Positions 1-8,063 of a DNA stretch of 64,000 bases are shown in pieces. The stretch is taken from the NCBI RefSeq assembly GCF_008704535.1, contig NZ_CP023701.1, forward strand, positions 2,356,001 through 2,420,000, read 5' to 3'. Source of the DNA: Streptomyces subrutilus. Its GTDB lineage: Bacteria > Actinomycetota > Actinomycetes > Streptomycetales > Streptomycetaceae. Under the pieces are notes generated by a model. The model was not told the origin of the DNA and ran no database searches. It saw only the letters and a program-made list of their open reading frames with translations. Positions within the stretch are counted from its first letter, which is position 1. Every line of letters starts with the position of its first letter. The translations under genes and the position numbers were made by a program.

Positions 1-67
1 CCGCGACCGCCGTCACCGCCAGGGCCAGCAGCAGACCGGAACATGCGGAAATCAGCCTGGTCCTCAT
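1..67 (-). CDS. Secreted or lipoprotein-like protein, N-terminal fragment
   Basis: Only the first 22 codons are inside the window; the gene runs off the left edge. The ATG at 67 opens a peptide starting MRTRLISACSG followed by LLLALAVTAVA, which is a positively charged n-region and a hydrophobic core typical of a Sec signal peptide. The mature protein is not visible, so no function can be given. It lies downstream of cimA on the same strand but is separated from it by a strong hairpin, so it is probably transcribed separately. Confidence 0.5.
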   Translation of the reverse strand, partial: MRTRLISACSGLLLALAVTAVA

Positions 68-116
68 GGCCACGACGCTACCGGAACCGGCCGTTTCCCG
101 TGTGAGCGGGACATAA

Positions 117-142
117 GCCCCCGCGGCCCGTCCCGCGGGGGC
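117..142 (-). terminator. Hairpin terminator downstream of cimA
   Basis: A perfect 10-bp stem (GCCCCCGCGG at 117-126, CCGCGGGGGC at 133-142) with a 6-nt loop sits 7 bases past the cimA stop codon. There is no U-tract, which is common for Streptomyces terminators. Confidence 0.7.
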
Positions 143-148
143 GGCCGG

Positions 149-1768
149 CTATTCGGCCGGTTCCACGCCCGCGTGCAGCAGGCCGAAGGTGAAGGCGTCC
201 TCCAGGGCCTGCCAGGACGCCGCGATCACGTTCTCCGCGACGCCGACCGTGGACCACTCGCGCGCACCGTCGGTCGTGGCGACCAGCACGCGGGTCGTGG
301 ACTCCGTGCCGTGCTTGCCCTCCAGGATGCGGACCTTGTAGTCGACCAGCTCGAACTTGGCGAGCTGCGGGTAGAACCGCTCCAGCGCGACCCGCAGGGC
401 CCGGTCCAGCGCGTTGACCGGGCCGTTGCCCTCGGCCGTCGCGACGATCCGCTCGCCCTTGGCCCACAGCTTGACCGTGGCCTCGTTGGCGTGGGTGCCG
501 TCCGGGCGGTCCTCGACGATCGCCCGCCAGGACTCGACGCGGAAGTACCTGCGGGCCCGGCCCTCGACCTCGGCGCGCAGCAGCAGTTCGAAGGAGGCGT
601 CGGCGGCCTCGTAGGTGTAGCCCTGGAGCTCCCGCTCCTTGACCCGCTCCACGACCCGCGAGATGAGGGCGCGGTCCCCGCCGAGGTCGACGCCGAGCTC
701 CTTGCCCTTGAGCTCGATGGAGGCCCGGCCGGCCATGTCCGAGACGAGCATCCGCATGGTGTTGCCGACCCGCTCGGGGTCGATGTGCTGGTAGAGGTCC
801 GGGTCCACCTTGATGGCGGAGGCGTGCAGGCCCGCCTTGTGCGCGAAGGCGGAGACGCCGACGTACGGCTGGTGGGTGGAGGGGGTGAGGTTGACGACCT
901 CGGCGATGGCGTGCGAGATGCGGGTCATCTCGGCCAGCGCGCCCGCGGGGAGCACCGTGCGCCCGTACTTGATCTCCAGGGCGGCGACGACCGGGAAGAG
1001 GTTGGCGTTGCCGACGCGCTCGCCGTAGCCGTTGGCGGTGCACTGGACGTGCGTGGCGCCGGCGTCGACCGCGGCCAGGGTGTTGGCGACGGCGCAGCCG
1101 GTGTCGTCCTGGGCGTGGATGCCCAGCCGGGCGCCGGTGTCGGCGAGGACGGTGGCGACGGTGGCGGTGACCTGGGCGGGCAGCATGCCGCCGTTGGTGT
1201 CGCACAGGACGACGACGTCGGCCCCGGCCTCGTGGGCGGTGCGCACGACGGACGTGGCGTACGCGGCGTTGGCGCGGTAGCCGTCGAAGAAGTGCTCGCA
1301 GTCGACGAAGACGCGCCGGCCCTGGGCGACCAGGTGGGAGACGGTGTCGCGGACCATCTCCAGGTTCTCTTCGAGGGTGGTGCGCAGCGCCAGCTCGACG
1401 TGCCGGTCGTGCGACTTGGCGACGAGCGTGATCACCGGAGCGCCCGATTCGAGCAGCGCCCGCACCTGCGGGTCCTCGGCGGCCGAGCCGCCGGCCCGGC
1501 GGGTCGCGCCGAACGCGACGAGCCGGGCGTTCCTGAAGTCGATCTCGGCGCGGGCGCGGGCGAAGAACTCGGTGTCGCGCGGGTTGGCCCCGGGCCAGCC
1601 GCCCTCGATGAAGCCCACGCCGAAGTCGTCCAGGTGGCGCGCGATCGTCAGCTTGTCGGCGACCGTGAGGTTGATGCCCTCGCGCTGGGCGCCGTCGCGC
1701 AGGGTGGTGTCGAAGACGTGGAAACTGTCGTCGAGGACCGCTGCCGCCGCCTCTGGTGTCGTCGTCAT
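149..1768 (-). CDS. cimA: (R)-citramalate synthase
   Basis: This 539-residue enzyme of the DRE-TIM metallolyase (LeuA-like) family condenses pyruvate with acetyl-CoA to citramalate, giving 2-oxobutyrate for isoleucine without threonine. The DTTLRDGAQ signature is near residue 20, the metal-ligand region is HAQDDTGCAVANTL near residue 220, and NGYGERVGNANL follows; the C-terminal part is the LeuA-type allosteric dimer domain. Length and these motifs fit the actinobacterial CimA type rather than a short LeuA or NifV. The start is the ATG at 1768, with GGAG about 10 bases upstream. A terminator hairpin and a possible leader peptide precede it, suggesting attenuation by branched-chain amino acids. 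A 2-isopropylmalate synthase role cannot be excluded from sequence alone. Confidence 0.9.
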   Translation of the reverse strand: MTTTPEAAAAVLDDSFHVFDTTLRDGAQREGINLTVADKLTIARHLDDFGVGFIEGGWPGANPRDTEFFARARAEIDFRNARLVAFGATRRAGGSAAEDPQVRALLESGAPVITLVAKSHDRHVELALRTTLEENLEMVRDTVSHLVAQGRRVFVDCEHFFDGYRANAAYATSVVRTAHEAGADVVVLCDTNGGMLPAQVTATVATVLADTGARLGIHAQDDTGCAVANTLAAVDAGATHVQCTANGYGERVGNANLFPVVAALEIKYGRTVLPAGALAEMTRISHAIAEVVNLTPSTHQPYVGVSAFAHKAGLHASAIKVDPDLYQHIDPERVGNTMRMLVSDMAGRASIELKGKELGVDLGGDRALISRVVERVKERELQGYTYEAADASFELLLRAEVEGRARRYFRVESWRAIVEDRPDGTHANEATVKLWAKGERIVATAEGNGPVNALDRALRVALERFYPQLAKFELVDYKVRILEGKHGTESTTRVLVATTDGAREWSTVGVAENVIAASWQALEDAFTFGLLHAGVEPAE

Positions 1769-1864
1769 GCTGATCTGACTCCTGTCGGATGAGTGGTTCC
1801 GGATGCCCGGGGTCCACTGCTCCCATCATCGCGCGCGGTCCGTTCCCGGCAGGGGTGGGCCGGG

Positions 1865-1896
1865 AAAAGAAAAAACCCCTCGCGGGTAGCGAGAGG
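1865..1896 (-). terminator. Intrinsic terminator (putative attenuator) in the cimA leader
   Basis: On the minus strand an 8-bp stem (CCTCTCGC pairing with GCGAGGGG, loop TACCC) is followed directly by TTTTTT and then CTTTT. It lies about 100 bases before the cimA start and so inside the untranslated leader. Classic U-tract terminators are rare in such GC-rich DNA; the only other one seen here is before ilvB, which supports an attenuation role. Confidence 0.7.
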
Positions 1897-1949
1897 TCGG
1901 CGCGCGGGTCGGGGGCACGGTGGCCGCTTCCGCGAAGTTCTTCCGCGGT

Positions 1950-2006
1950 TCAGCGGCCCCTGGGGACCGGCGCGCTGCTGGCGATAATCACGAGCTGAGC
2001 AGGCAC
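1950..2006 (-). CDS. Candidate cimA leader peptide
   Basis: An 18-codon frame, GTG at 2006 to TGA at 1950, encodes MPAQLVIIASSAPVPRGR. Four consecutive branched-chain codons (CTC GTG ATT ATC, residues 5-8) include ATT, which is rare in this genome. The frame ends 54 bases before the U-tract terminator upstream of cimA, the arrangement expected for ribosome-mediated attenuation by Leu, Val and Ile starvation. The ribosome-binding site is weak (GCGAG about 1 base before the GTG), so the start is uncertain and the whole call is a proposal. Confidence 0.4.
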   Translation of the reverse strand: MPAQLVIIASSAPVPRGR

Positions 2007-2082
2007 GCTCGCAGTGTGCCACACCGCGCGCCGCCCGTGGACGGCGGTCTCAGCATCCGGTCAGCGGGCGCCGCGGCGGCCC

Positions 2083-2709
2083 TCAGGCCGGCGGGCGCGG
2101 CGTGAGGGTGTCGTCGAGGAACTCGCGGACGTGGGCCAGGATGGCGCCGCGGTCCAGGGTGGGCAGGCCCACCGCGAGCTGGATGCTGAACCCGTCGAGC
2201 AGGGCCCGGATGCGGGCCGCCGTGCGGTCGGGGTCCACCGCGCGGAACTCGCCGCGCGAGATCCCCTCGGCGAGCAGCGCCACCAGGTCGCGGTGCCAGG
2301 CGCCCTCGATGGCCGCCTGCCGGTCGCGCTCCTCGGGCCCGGCGTTCTGCGAGCGGTTCCAGACCTCCAGCCACAGCGTCCAGTGCGGGTCGCGGGCCTG
2401 CGTGGGCACGTACAGGTCGACGTAGGCGCGCAGGCGCTCCGCGGCCGGTCCGCGCCGGGAGAGCAGGGCGCGCCGCTCCCGGCCGAGCTCCGACTCGCTC
2501 CACTCCAGGGTCCGCAGCAGGAGCTCGTCCTTGCTGCGGAAGTAGTAGAGGAGGTGGCCGCTGCTCATGCCCACCTCGCGGCCCAGCCCGGCCATGGTCA
2601 GGCCGTCCAGGCCGCGCTCGGCGATCGTGGCCATGGCGGCGACGAGTACGTCCTCGCGCGGGGGCGCGTTCTTGCGCGCCGCCCGTACCGGTACTCCGCC
2701 CGCCGTCAT
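2083..2709 (-). CDS. TetR family transcriptional regulator
   Basis: This is a 208-residue repressor. An N-terminal TetR helix-turn-helix lies at residues 20-65 (AAMATIAERGLDGLTMAGLG, then the recognition region SSGHLLYYFRSKDEL), and the C-terminal ligand domain resembles the BetI-like group. It is the last gene of the run ureAB, ureC, agmatine deiminase, tetR, starting 36 bases after the deiminase stop, so it probably regulates that operon, perhaps through the dyad at 6355-6373. Its ligand is unknown; a polyamine, nucleobase or amide would suit the neighbours. Confidence 0.85.
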   Translation of the reverse strand: MTAGGVPVRAARKNAPPREDVLVAAMATIAERGLDGLTMAGLGREVGMSSGHLLYYFRSKDELLLRTLEWSESELGRERRALLSRRGPAAERLRAYVDLYVPTQARDPHWTLWLEVWNRSQNAGPEERDRQAAIEGAWHRDLVALLAEGISRGEFRAVDPDRTAARIRALLDGFSIQLAVGLPTLDRGAILAHVREFLDDTLTPRPPA

Positions 2710-2745
2710 GGCCCACTCCTCATCGGTACGCCGCCCGGCCCGGGG

Positions 2746-3792
2746 TCAGGCCTTCGGCTGCTGCTGGGTGATGCAGTGGATACCGCCGCCCCCGGCGAAA
2801 ATCGTACGTGCGTCGACCAGGGTCACGGTCCGCTCGGGGAACAGGCCGCGGAAGATCTCGGCGGCCTCCTCGTCGCGCGGGTCGTCGAAGGCGCAGAGCA
2901 CCACGCCGCCGTTGCACAGGTAGTGGTTGATGTAGGAGTAGTCCACCCACTCCCCGTCCTCCTCCAGCACGGTCGGCGCGGGGACCTCCACGACCTCCAG
3001 CTGCCGGCCGCGGGCGTCGGTGGACGCGCGCAGCAGGGCCGCGATGGCCTTGCAGCGCTCGTGGTCGGGGTGGGCCGGGTCGGGCTGGGTGTGGACCATG
3101 ACGACGCCGGGGCGGGCGAAGGCGGCGACGATGTCGACGTGGCCCTGGGTTCCGTAGGTCCCGTAGTCGCCGGCCAGGCCGTACGGGAGCCAGATCGCCT
3201 TGGTGGTGCCGAGGTGGGCGTGGACCTCGGCCTCGACCTCGCGGCGGGTCCAGCCGGGGTTGCGGCCCTCGCCCAGCTGGACGGTGTCGGTGAGCAGCAC
3301 GGTGCCCTCGCCGTCGACGTGGAGCGCGCCGCCCTCGTTGACGAGCGGGGTGCTGTACGTGCGGGTGCCGATCACGTCCGAGACGTGCCGGGCGATCTTC
3401 GAGTCGTGCTCCCAGCGGGCCCATTCCTGGGCGCCCCAGCCGTTGAACGTCCAGTCGACGGCGGCCAGTTCACCGGCGTCGTTGGTGACGAAGGTGGGGC
3501 CGATGTCGCGCATCCAGGCGTCGTCGAGCTCGCGCTCGACCAGCTCCACGTCCTCGCCGACGATCGCCCGGGCGCTGTCGGCGTCGCCCGGGGAGACGAC
3601 GAGGGTCACCGGCTCGTACGCCCGCACGGCGCGGGCGACGGCGCCCCAGGCCTCGCGGGCCTCGGCGAGCTCCCGGGGGGTGGTGAAGGTGGGGTTGGGG
3701 CTGGGCCAGGCCATCCAGGTGCGCTCGTGGGGGGTCCACTCGGCGGGCATCCGGAATCCGGCGTCGGCCGGCTTGGCGGGCTGTGCGGTCAT
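2746..3792 (-). CDS. aguA: Agmatine deiminase
   Basis: This 348-residue protein of the peptidyl-arginine/agmatine deiminase family hydrolyses agmatine to N-carbamoylputrescine and ammonia. Visible family features are MRDIGPTFV near residue 95, the catalytic His/Asp segment GTQGHVDIVAAF near residue 215, and the nucleophile Cys340 in GGGGIHCITQQQP at the C terminus. Length is normal for AguA (about 340-370). It starts 27 bases after the ureC stop, so it is probably cotranscribed with ureAB-ureC. No N-carbamoylputrescine amidase (AguB) gene is present in the window. Arginine or N-omega-alkyl-arginine deimination is an alternative activity. Confidence 0.9.
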   Translation of the reverse strand: MTAQPAKPADAGFRMPAEWTPHERTWMAWPSPNPTFTTPRELAEAREAWGAVARAVRAYEPVTLVVSPGDADSARAIVGEDVELVERELDDAWMRDIGPTFVTNDAGELAAVDWTFNGWGAQEWARWEHDSKIARHVSDVIGTRTYSTPLVNEGGALHVDGEGTVLLTDTVQLGEGRNPGWTRREVEAEVHAHLGTTKAIWLPYGLAGDYGTYGTQGHVDIVAAFARPGVVMVHTQPDPAHPDHERCKAIAALLRASTDARGRQLEVVEVPAPTVLEEDGEWVDYSYINHYLCNGGVVLCAFDDPRDEEAAEIFRGLFPERTVTLVDARTIFAGGGGIHCITQQQPKA

Positions 3793-3819
3793 GGCGGGGT
3801 CCTTACGGGCTGTGCAGGC

Positions 3820-5553
3820 TTACAGGAAGTACAGGCGGTTGAGCGAGACGGTGTCGGCGGCTTCGGAGTGCAGCGGTTCCCCGTCGAGGGAGACGAGGCC
3901 GCTGCGCGCGTCCACGTCGACGGCGCCCACCCGGGAGTTGAGGAGGAGGTCGGCGGGGCCGATCCCGCGGGTGCCGCGGACGGCGACCCGGCGGCGGCGG
4001 GTCGGCATCGCGTCGCTGCCGAGCGCGGCGGCCGCGGCGGAGACGAAGGCGACGGAGATGTCGGCGGCGGCGGCTCCGTGCGCGCCGAACTGGGGCCCGA
4101 GGACGAGCGGTTCGCAGGTGTCGGTGGCGGCGTTCGGGTCGCCGGTGACCCCGTAGGCGGGGAAGCCGGACTTGAGGACCAGCTGCGGCTTGGCGCCGAA
4201 GAACGGGGGGCGCCACAGCACGATGTCGGCGAGCTTGCCGACTTCGATGGAGCCGATCTCGTGGGCCAGGCCGTGGGCGATGGCGGGGTTGATGGTCAGC
4301 TTGGCCATGTAGCGCAGGACGCGGGCGTTGTCGTCGCCCTCGCCGTCCCCGGCCAGCGGGCCCAGCTCGCCCTTCATCTTGGCGGCCATGGCGAAGGTGC
4401 GGCGGATGGTCTCGCCCGCGCGGCCCATGCCCTGGGCGTCGGAGGAGGTGATGCCGATCGCGCCGAGGTCGTGCAGGACGTCCTCGGCGCCCATGGTGCC
4501 CGCGCGGATGCGGTCGCGGGCCATGGCGGCGTCGCCGGGGAGGTCCGGCTTGAGGTCGTGGACCGAGACGATCATGCCGTAGTGCTCGGCGACGGCGTCG
4601 CGGCCGAAGGGGAGGGTGGGGTTGGTGGAGGAGCCGATGACGTTGGGGACGCCGGCCATCTTCAGGACGTTGGGGACGTGTCCGCCGCCGCAGCCCTCGA
4701 TGTGGAAGGCGTGGATGGTGCGGCCGTCGAGCACGCGCAGGGTGTCCTCGACGGAGAGGCACTCGTTGAGGCCGTCGCTGTGCAGGGCCACCTGCACGTC
4801 GTGCTCCTCGGCCACCCGCAGCGCGGTGTCCAGGGCGCGCGTGTGGGCGCCCATGTCCTCGTGCACCTTGAACCCGGACGCACCGCCCTCCGCGAGCGCC
4901 TCCACCAGCGGGGCCGGGTCCGAGGACGAACCGCGGGCCAGGAAGCCGATGTTCACCGGCCAGGCGTCGAACGCGTTGAACGCGTGCCGCAGCGCCCAGG
5001 GCGAGTTCACCCCGACGCCCCACACCGGGCCGAACTCCTGACCGATGACCGTGGTCACCCCGGCGGCCAGCGAGGCCTCCATGATGCGCGGCGACAACAG
5101 GTGGACGTGCGTGTCCACCGCGCCCGCCGTCGCGATCATGCCCTCCCCCGACACGATGCTCGTCCCGGTCCCGACGACCACGTCGACCCCGTCGAGGGTG
5201 TCCGGGTTCCCGGCCCGGCCGATCGCGTGGATCCGCCCTTCCCTGATCCCGATCGACACCTTCCGGATCCCCAGGACCGCGTCGATCACCAGCACGTTGC
5301 TGATCACCACGTCACACGTGGCGCGTACCGCCGCGGCCTTCAGGTGCAGCCCGTCGCGCGCCGTCTTCCCGAACCCCGCCAGGAACTCGTCCCCCGGCCG
5401 CTGCGCGTCCGACTCCACCCGGACGGTCAGCCCCGAGTCGCCGAGCCGCACCCGGTCCCCCGCCCGGGGCCCGAAGACGGAGGCGTACTCGTGGGGGTCG
5501 ATGTGCCGGCTGCCGGGGGCGCAGTGGTCGCTGTGGGGGGTCTGGCGGCTCAT
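3820..5553 (-). CDS. ureC: Urease alpha subunit, divergent type
   Basis: This 577-residue catalytic subunit belongs to the amidohydrolase superfamily. Metal-site residues are retained: His149 and His151 (DTHVH), the carbamylated Lys229 (GFKVHED), His258, His284 and Asp372 (SSDAQ). The mobile flap has the catalytic His332, but the canonical Cys before it (Cys319 of Klebsiella UreC) is Val331, and the usual HEDWG is HEDMG. The ATG overlaps the ureAB stop as ATGA, so the two are translationally coupled. No ureD, ureE, ureF or ureG nickel-insertion gene is nearby. The substrate may be urea or another ureido compound; the agmatine deiminase next door makes one. Confidence 0.85.
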   Translation of the reverse strand: MSRQTPHSDHCAPGSRHIDPHEYASVFGPRAGDRVRLGDSGLTVRVESDAQRPGDEFLAGFGKTARDGLHLKAAAVRATCDVVISNVLVIDAVLGIRKVSIGIREGRIHAIGRAGNPDTLDGVDVVVGTGTSIVSGEGMIATAGAVDTHVHLLSPRIMEASLAAGVTTVIGQEFGPVWGVGVNSPWALRHAFNAFDAWPVNIGFLARGSSSDPAPLVEALAEGGASGFKVHEDMGAHTRALDTALRVAEEHDVQVALHSDGLNECLSVEDTLRVLDGRTIHAFHIEGCGGGHVPNVLKMAGVPNVIGSSTNPTLPFGRDAVAEHYGMIVSVHDLKPDLPGDAAMARDRIRAGTMGAEDVLHDLGAIGITSSDAQGMGRAGETIRRTFAMAAKMKGELGPLAGDGEGDDNARVLRYMAKLTINPAIAHGLAHEIGSIEVGKLADIVLWRPPFFGAKPQLVLKSGFPAYGVTGDPNAATDTCEPLVLGPQFGAHGAAAADISVAFVSAAAAALGSDAMPTRRRRVAVRGTRGIGPADLLLNSRVGAVDVDARSGLVSLDGEPLHSEAADTVSLNRLYFL

Positions 5554-6326
5554 GCGGGGTTTCCTTCCGGGCGGCCGGTGGGTGCGGGGCCTTCGCCGGG
5601 GCCGGGCCGGGGGTCCTCGGCGCGGGCGTCCGCCGGGTCTTCGCCGGGCACGCCGAGATAGCCGCAGGCCGCCGCGCGGCGCAGCGCCTCCTGCCGGGCG
5701 CCGGGGGCGTCGAGGGGGCCGTCGACCAGGCCCGCGAAGCCGATGGCGATGCGGTCGCCGCCGATCGGGACGAGCCCGACCTCGCCCTCGCCGTGCGGGT
5801 CGAACCGCACGGAGGAGCCCGCCGGGACGCACAGCCGCATGCCGTAGGCGGCCGCGCGGTCGAAGTCGAGGCGCGGGTTGGCCTCGAAGAAGTGGAAGTG
5901 GGAGGTGACGCTGACCGGCACGGCGGCCGTGTTGCGCACCCGCAGGTGCAGGGCAGGCTCCGGCTGCGGGACGCCCGGGCCGGGGACGACCGCGCCCGGG
6001 GCCTCGTCGCCGAGGGAGACGGCGCCGGCGATCGGGGCGGACACCACCGCGAGGCGGGAGCCGTCGTCGAAGACGGCCTCCACGTGCACCTCGGTGACCA
6101 CGTCGGACACGCCGGGCAGGACGTCGTCCGGTCCGAGCACGGCGCGGGCCTCGGCGATGGCCTCGGCCAGCCGCTTGCCGTCGCGCGCCGCCTCGCAGAC
6201 CGTGTCCGCGATCAGCGCGGTGGCCTCCGGGACATTCAGTTTCAGGCCACGGGCCCGCCGGGCCCGGGCGAGCTCGGCGGCGCTGCGCAGCAGCAGCCGG
6301 TCGCGCTCCGTAGGGGTCAGCCGCAC
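5550..6326 (-). CDS. ureAB: Fused urease gamma-beta subunit
   Basis: This 258-residue protein joins the gamma (UreA) domain at about residues 1-100 (RLTPTERDRLLLRSAAELAR, then LNVPEATALI and LPGVSDVVTEVHV) to the beta (UreB) domain at about 105-205 (VRNTAAVPVSVTSHFHFFEANP and FDRAAAYGMRLCVPAGSSVRF). Such two-subunit ureases occur in Helicobacter and some actinobacteria. A Pro/Glu/Gly-rich tail of about 30 residues follows. It is the first gene of a minus-strand operon that diverges from a nucleobase permease, and its stop overlaps the ureC start by four bases. Confidence 0.9.
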   Translation of the reverse strand: MRLTPTERDRLLLRSAAELARARRARGLKLNVPEATALIADTVCEAARDGKRLAEAIAEARAVLGPDDVLPGVSDVVTEVHVEAVFDDGSRLAVVSAPIAGAVSLGDEAPGAVVPGPGVPQPEPALHLRVRNTAAVPVSVTSHFHFFEANPRLDFDRAAAYGMRLCVPAGSSVRFDPHGEGEVGLVPIGGDRIAIGFAGLVDGPLDAPGARQEALRRAAACGYLGVPGEDPADARAEDPRPGPGEGPAPTGRPEGNPA

Positions 6327-6354
6327 GCCGATCCACCACCTCTTGAGTCGATGG

Positions 6355-6373
6355 GTTAGAGCATCACTCTAAC
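6355..6373. promoter_or_regulatory. Inverted repeat between ureAB and the permease (operator candidate)
   Basis: A perfect 7-bp inverted repeat, GTTAGAG-CATCA-CTCTAAC, lies in the 156-base divergent spacer, 29 bases upstream of ureAB. A second looser pair, TGACC and GGTCA, occurs about 30-45 bases further right. Either could bind the TetR protein encoded at the end of the ureAB operon. Confidence 0.45.
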
Positions 6374-6482
6374 TCTTCATTTCCTCGCAGGGAATCATTG
6401 ACCTGACACATGGGCTTGGGTCACATTGAGTGGCGCTCAAACTTCTGTGCAACCACCCCCCGCCCTGCCAAGGGAGTTCCCC

Positions 6483-7955
6483 ATGCCCATCGAACAGCGC
6501 GGAGTCGACACCATCCCCGAAGAGGAACGGACGAGCGGTCCCCGTGACCTGATCTCGATCCTGCTCGGCTCCAACCTCTGCCTCGGTGTGATCGTTTTCG
6601 GCTGGCTGCCCCCGTCCTTCGGGCTCGGCCTGTGGCCCTCGGTCACCGCCATCGTGACCGGCACCCTCGTCGGCATCGCCTTCACCGCGCCGCTCGCGCT
6701 GGTCTCCCTGCGCACCGGCACCAACCTCTCCACCTCCAGCGGAGCCCAGTTCGGCGTCCGCGGCCGCCTCGTCGGCTCGGTGGTCGGGCTGCTGCTCTCC
6801 CTCGGCTACACCGCGCTCACCCTCTGGGTCGGCGGAGACGTCATGGCCGGCGTCCTGTCCCGGCTCACCGGACTGCCCGACACCGGCCTCACCCGGGCCG
6901 CGATGTACGGGGTGCTGGCCGCCTGTACCGTCGTCGGGGCCGTCTTCGGCTACCGGCTGCTGCTGCGCATGAGCAAGGTGCTGTCCGTCGGGATGGTGGT
7001 GCTGCTGGCCGTGGGCGTCCTCGCGTACGCGGGGGACTTCACCACCGCCGCCCCGCCGCAGACCCCGTACCTCCTGGGGTCCTTCTGGCCGACCTGGCTG
7101 CTCGCGGCCGTGGCCGCCGGGCTGAGCGGCCCCGTCGCCTTCATCACCCTGCTCGGCGACTACACCCGCTACGTCTCCCCCCGCAGGCACCGCTCGCGCA
7201 CGGTGCTCCGGGCGACCGCCGCGGGCCTGCTCTTCGGCCTGCTGATCCCGCAGCTCTTCGGGACGTACACCGCGCTCGCGGCCCGGGCGGGCGCCGAGTA
7301 CGCGGGACCGCTCGTGGCCGCGGCCCCGTCCTGGTACCTGGTCCCGCTGCTGGCCGCCGCCGCGGCCGGTTCGGTCGGCAACGCCGGGCTGATGCTCTAC
7401 TCCATGGGCCTGGACCTGGACGCGATCGTGCCCCGCACCACCCGCACCCGGGCCACGCTGATCGCCGCGGCCGTCGCCACCGGCTTCGTCTTCCTGGGCT
7501 CCTTCGCCTGGAGCGCGCAGGACGCCATGACCTCCTTCGTCCTGCTGCTGACCGCGATCGGCACCCCGTGGGCCGTGATCACCCTCATCGGGTACGTGCG
7601 CTGCCGGGGCCGGTACGACGAGCAGGCCCTGCAGGTCTTCAACCAGCGCAGCCGCGGCGGCGCCTACTGGTTCCGCGGGGGGTGGAACCCGCGGGCGACG
7701 GCGGCCTGGGCGCTGGGCGCGGCGACGGGCCTGGCGGCCGTGACGACCCCGTTCTACCAGGGGCCGCTGCTGGCCCTGACCGGCGGCGTGGACTGCAGCT
7801 TCGTCCTCTCGGGCCTCGTCGGCGCCCTGGCCTACACCGCGCTGACCTTCCGGTCCGCGGCCGCGACCGCGACCGCCGCGCCGGCCGCCGACCGGGAGGA
7901 CCGGGGGCCGGGCACGGGACCGGAAGCGGTACGGACGGCGTCGCCGGCCCGCTGA
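6483..7955 (+). CDS. NCS1-family nucleobase (cytosine/allantoin-type) permease
   Basis: This 490-residue integral membrane protein of the nucleobase:cation symporter-1 family (CodB/PucI-like) has about 12 hydrophobic segments. The N-terminal region GSNLCLGVIVFGWLPPSFGLG and the loop ITLLGDYTRYVSPRRHRSRT are typical of the family. The ATG at 6483 is chosen because AAGGGAG lies six bases upstream; an in-frame upstream ATG at 6426 lacks a comparable site. It diverges from the urease/agmatine deiminase operon, so import of a nitrogen-rich base, allantoin or a ureido compound would fit. The exact substrate cannot be read from the sequence. Confidence 0.85.
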   Translation: MPIEQRGVDTIPEEERTSGPRDLISILLGSNLCLGVIVFGWLPPSFGLGLWPSVTAIVTGTLVGIAFTAPLALVSLRTGTNLSTSSGAQFGVRGRLVGSVVGLLLSLGYTALTLWVGGDVMAGVLSRLTGLPDTGLTRAAMYGVLAACTVVGAVFGYRLLLRMSKVLSVGMVVLLAVGVLAYAGDFTTAAPPQTPYLLGSFWPTWLLAAVAAGLSGPVAFITLLGDYTRYVSPRRHRSRTVLRATAAGLLFGLLIPQLFGTYTALAARAGAEYAGPLVAAAPSWYLVPLLAAAAAGSVGNAGLMLYSMGLDLDAIVPRTTRTRATLIAAAVATGFVFLGSFAWSAQDAMTSFVLLLTAIGTPWAVITLIGYVRCRGRYDEQALQVFNQRSRGGAYWFRGGWNPRATAAWALGAATGLAAVTTPFYQGPLLALTGGVDCSFVLSGLVGALAYTALTFRSAAATATAAPAADREDRGPGTGPEAVRTASPAR

Positions 7956-7997
7956 CCACCGGTACGGCCGGCGCCGAGCCGGGCCCCGTACGCGGAA

Positions 7998-8030
7998 GAG
8001 GGCCCCCGACCGGATCGGTCGGGGGCCCTC
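7998..8030. terminator. Bidirectional terminator between permease and ilvE
   Basis: A perfect 15-bp stem (7998-8012 and 8016-8030) with a 3-base loop lies between two converging genes, 43 bases after the permease stop and 34 bases after the ilvE stop. Confidence 0.8.
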
Positions 8031-8063
8031 CACGTGCCGTCCGGGCGCGGGCCGGGCGGAGAA

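Noticed and set aside
2014..5661. Long plus-strand open frame opposite agmatine deiminase and ureC
   Set aside because: Low-complexity Gly/Val/Asp-rich product without motifs, antisense to two clear enzymes.
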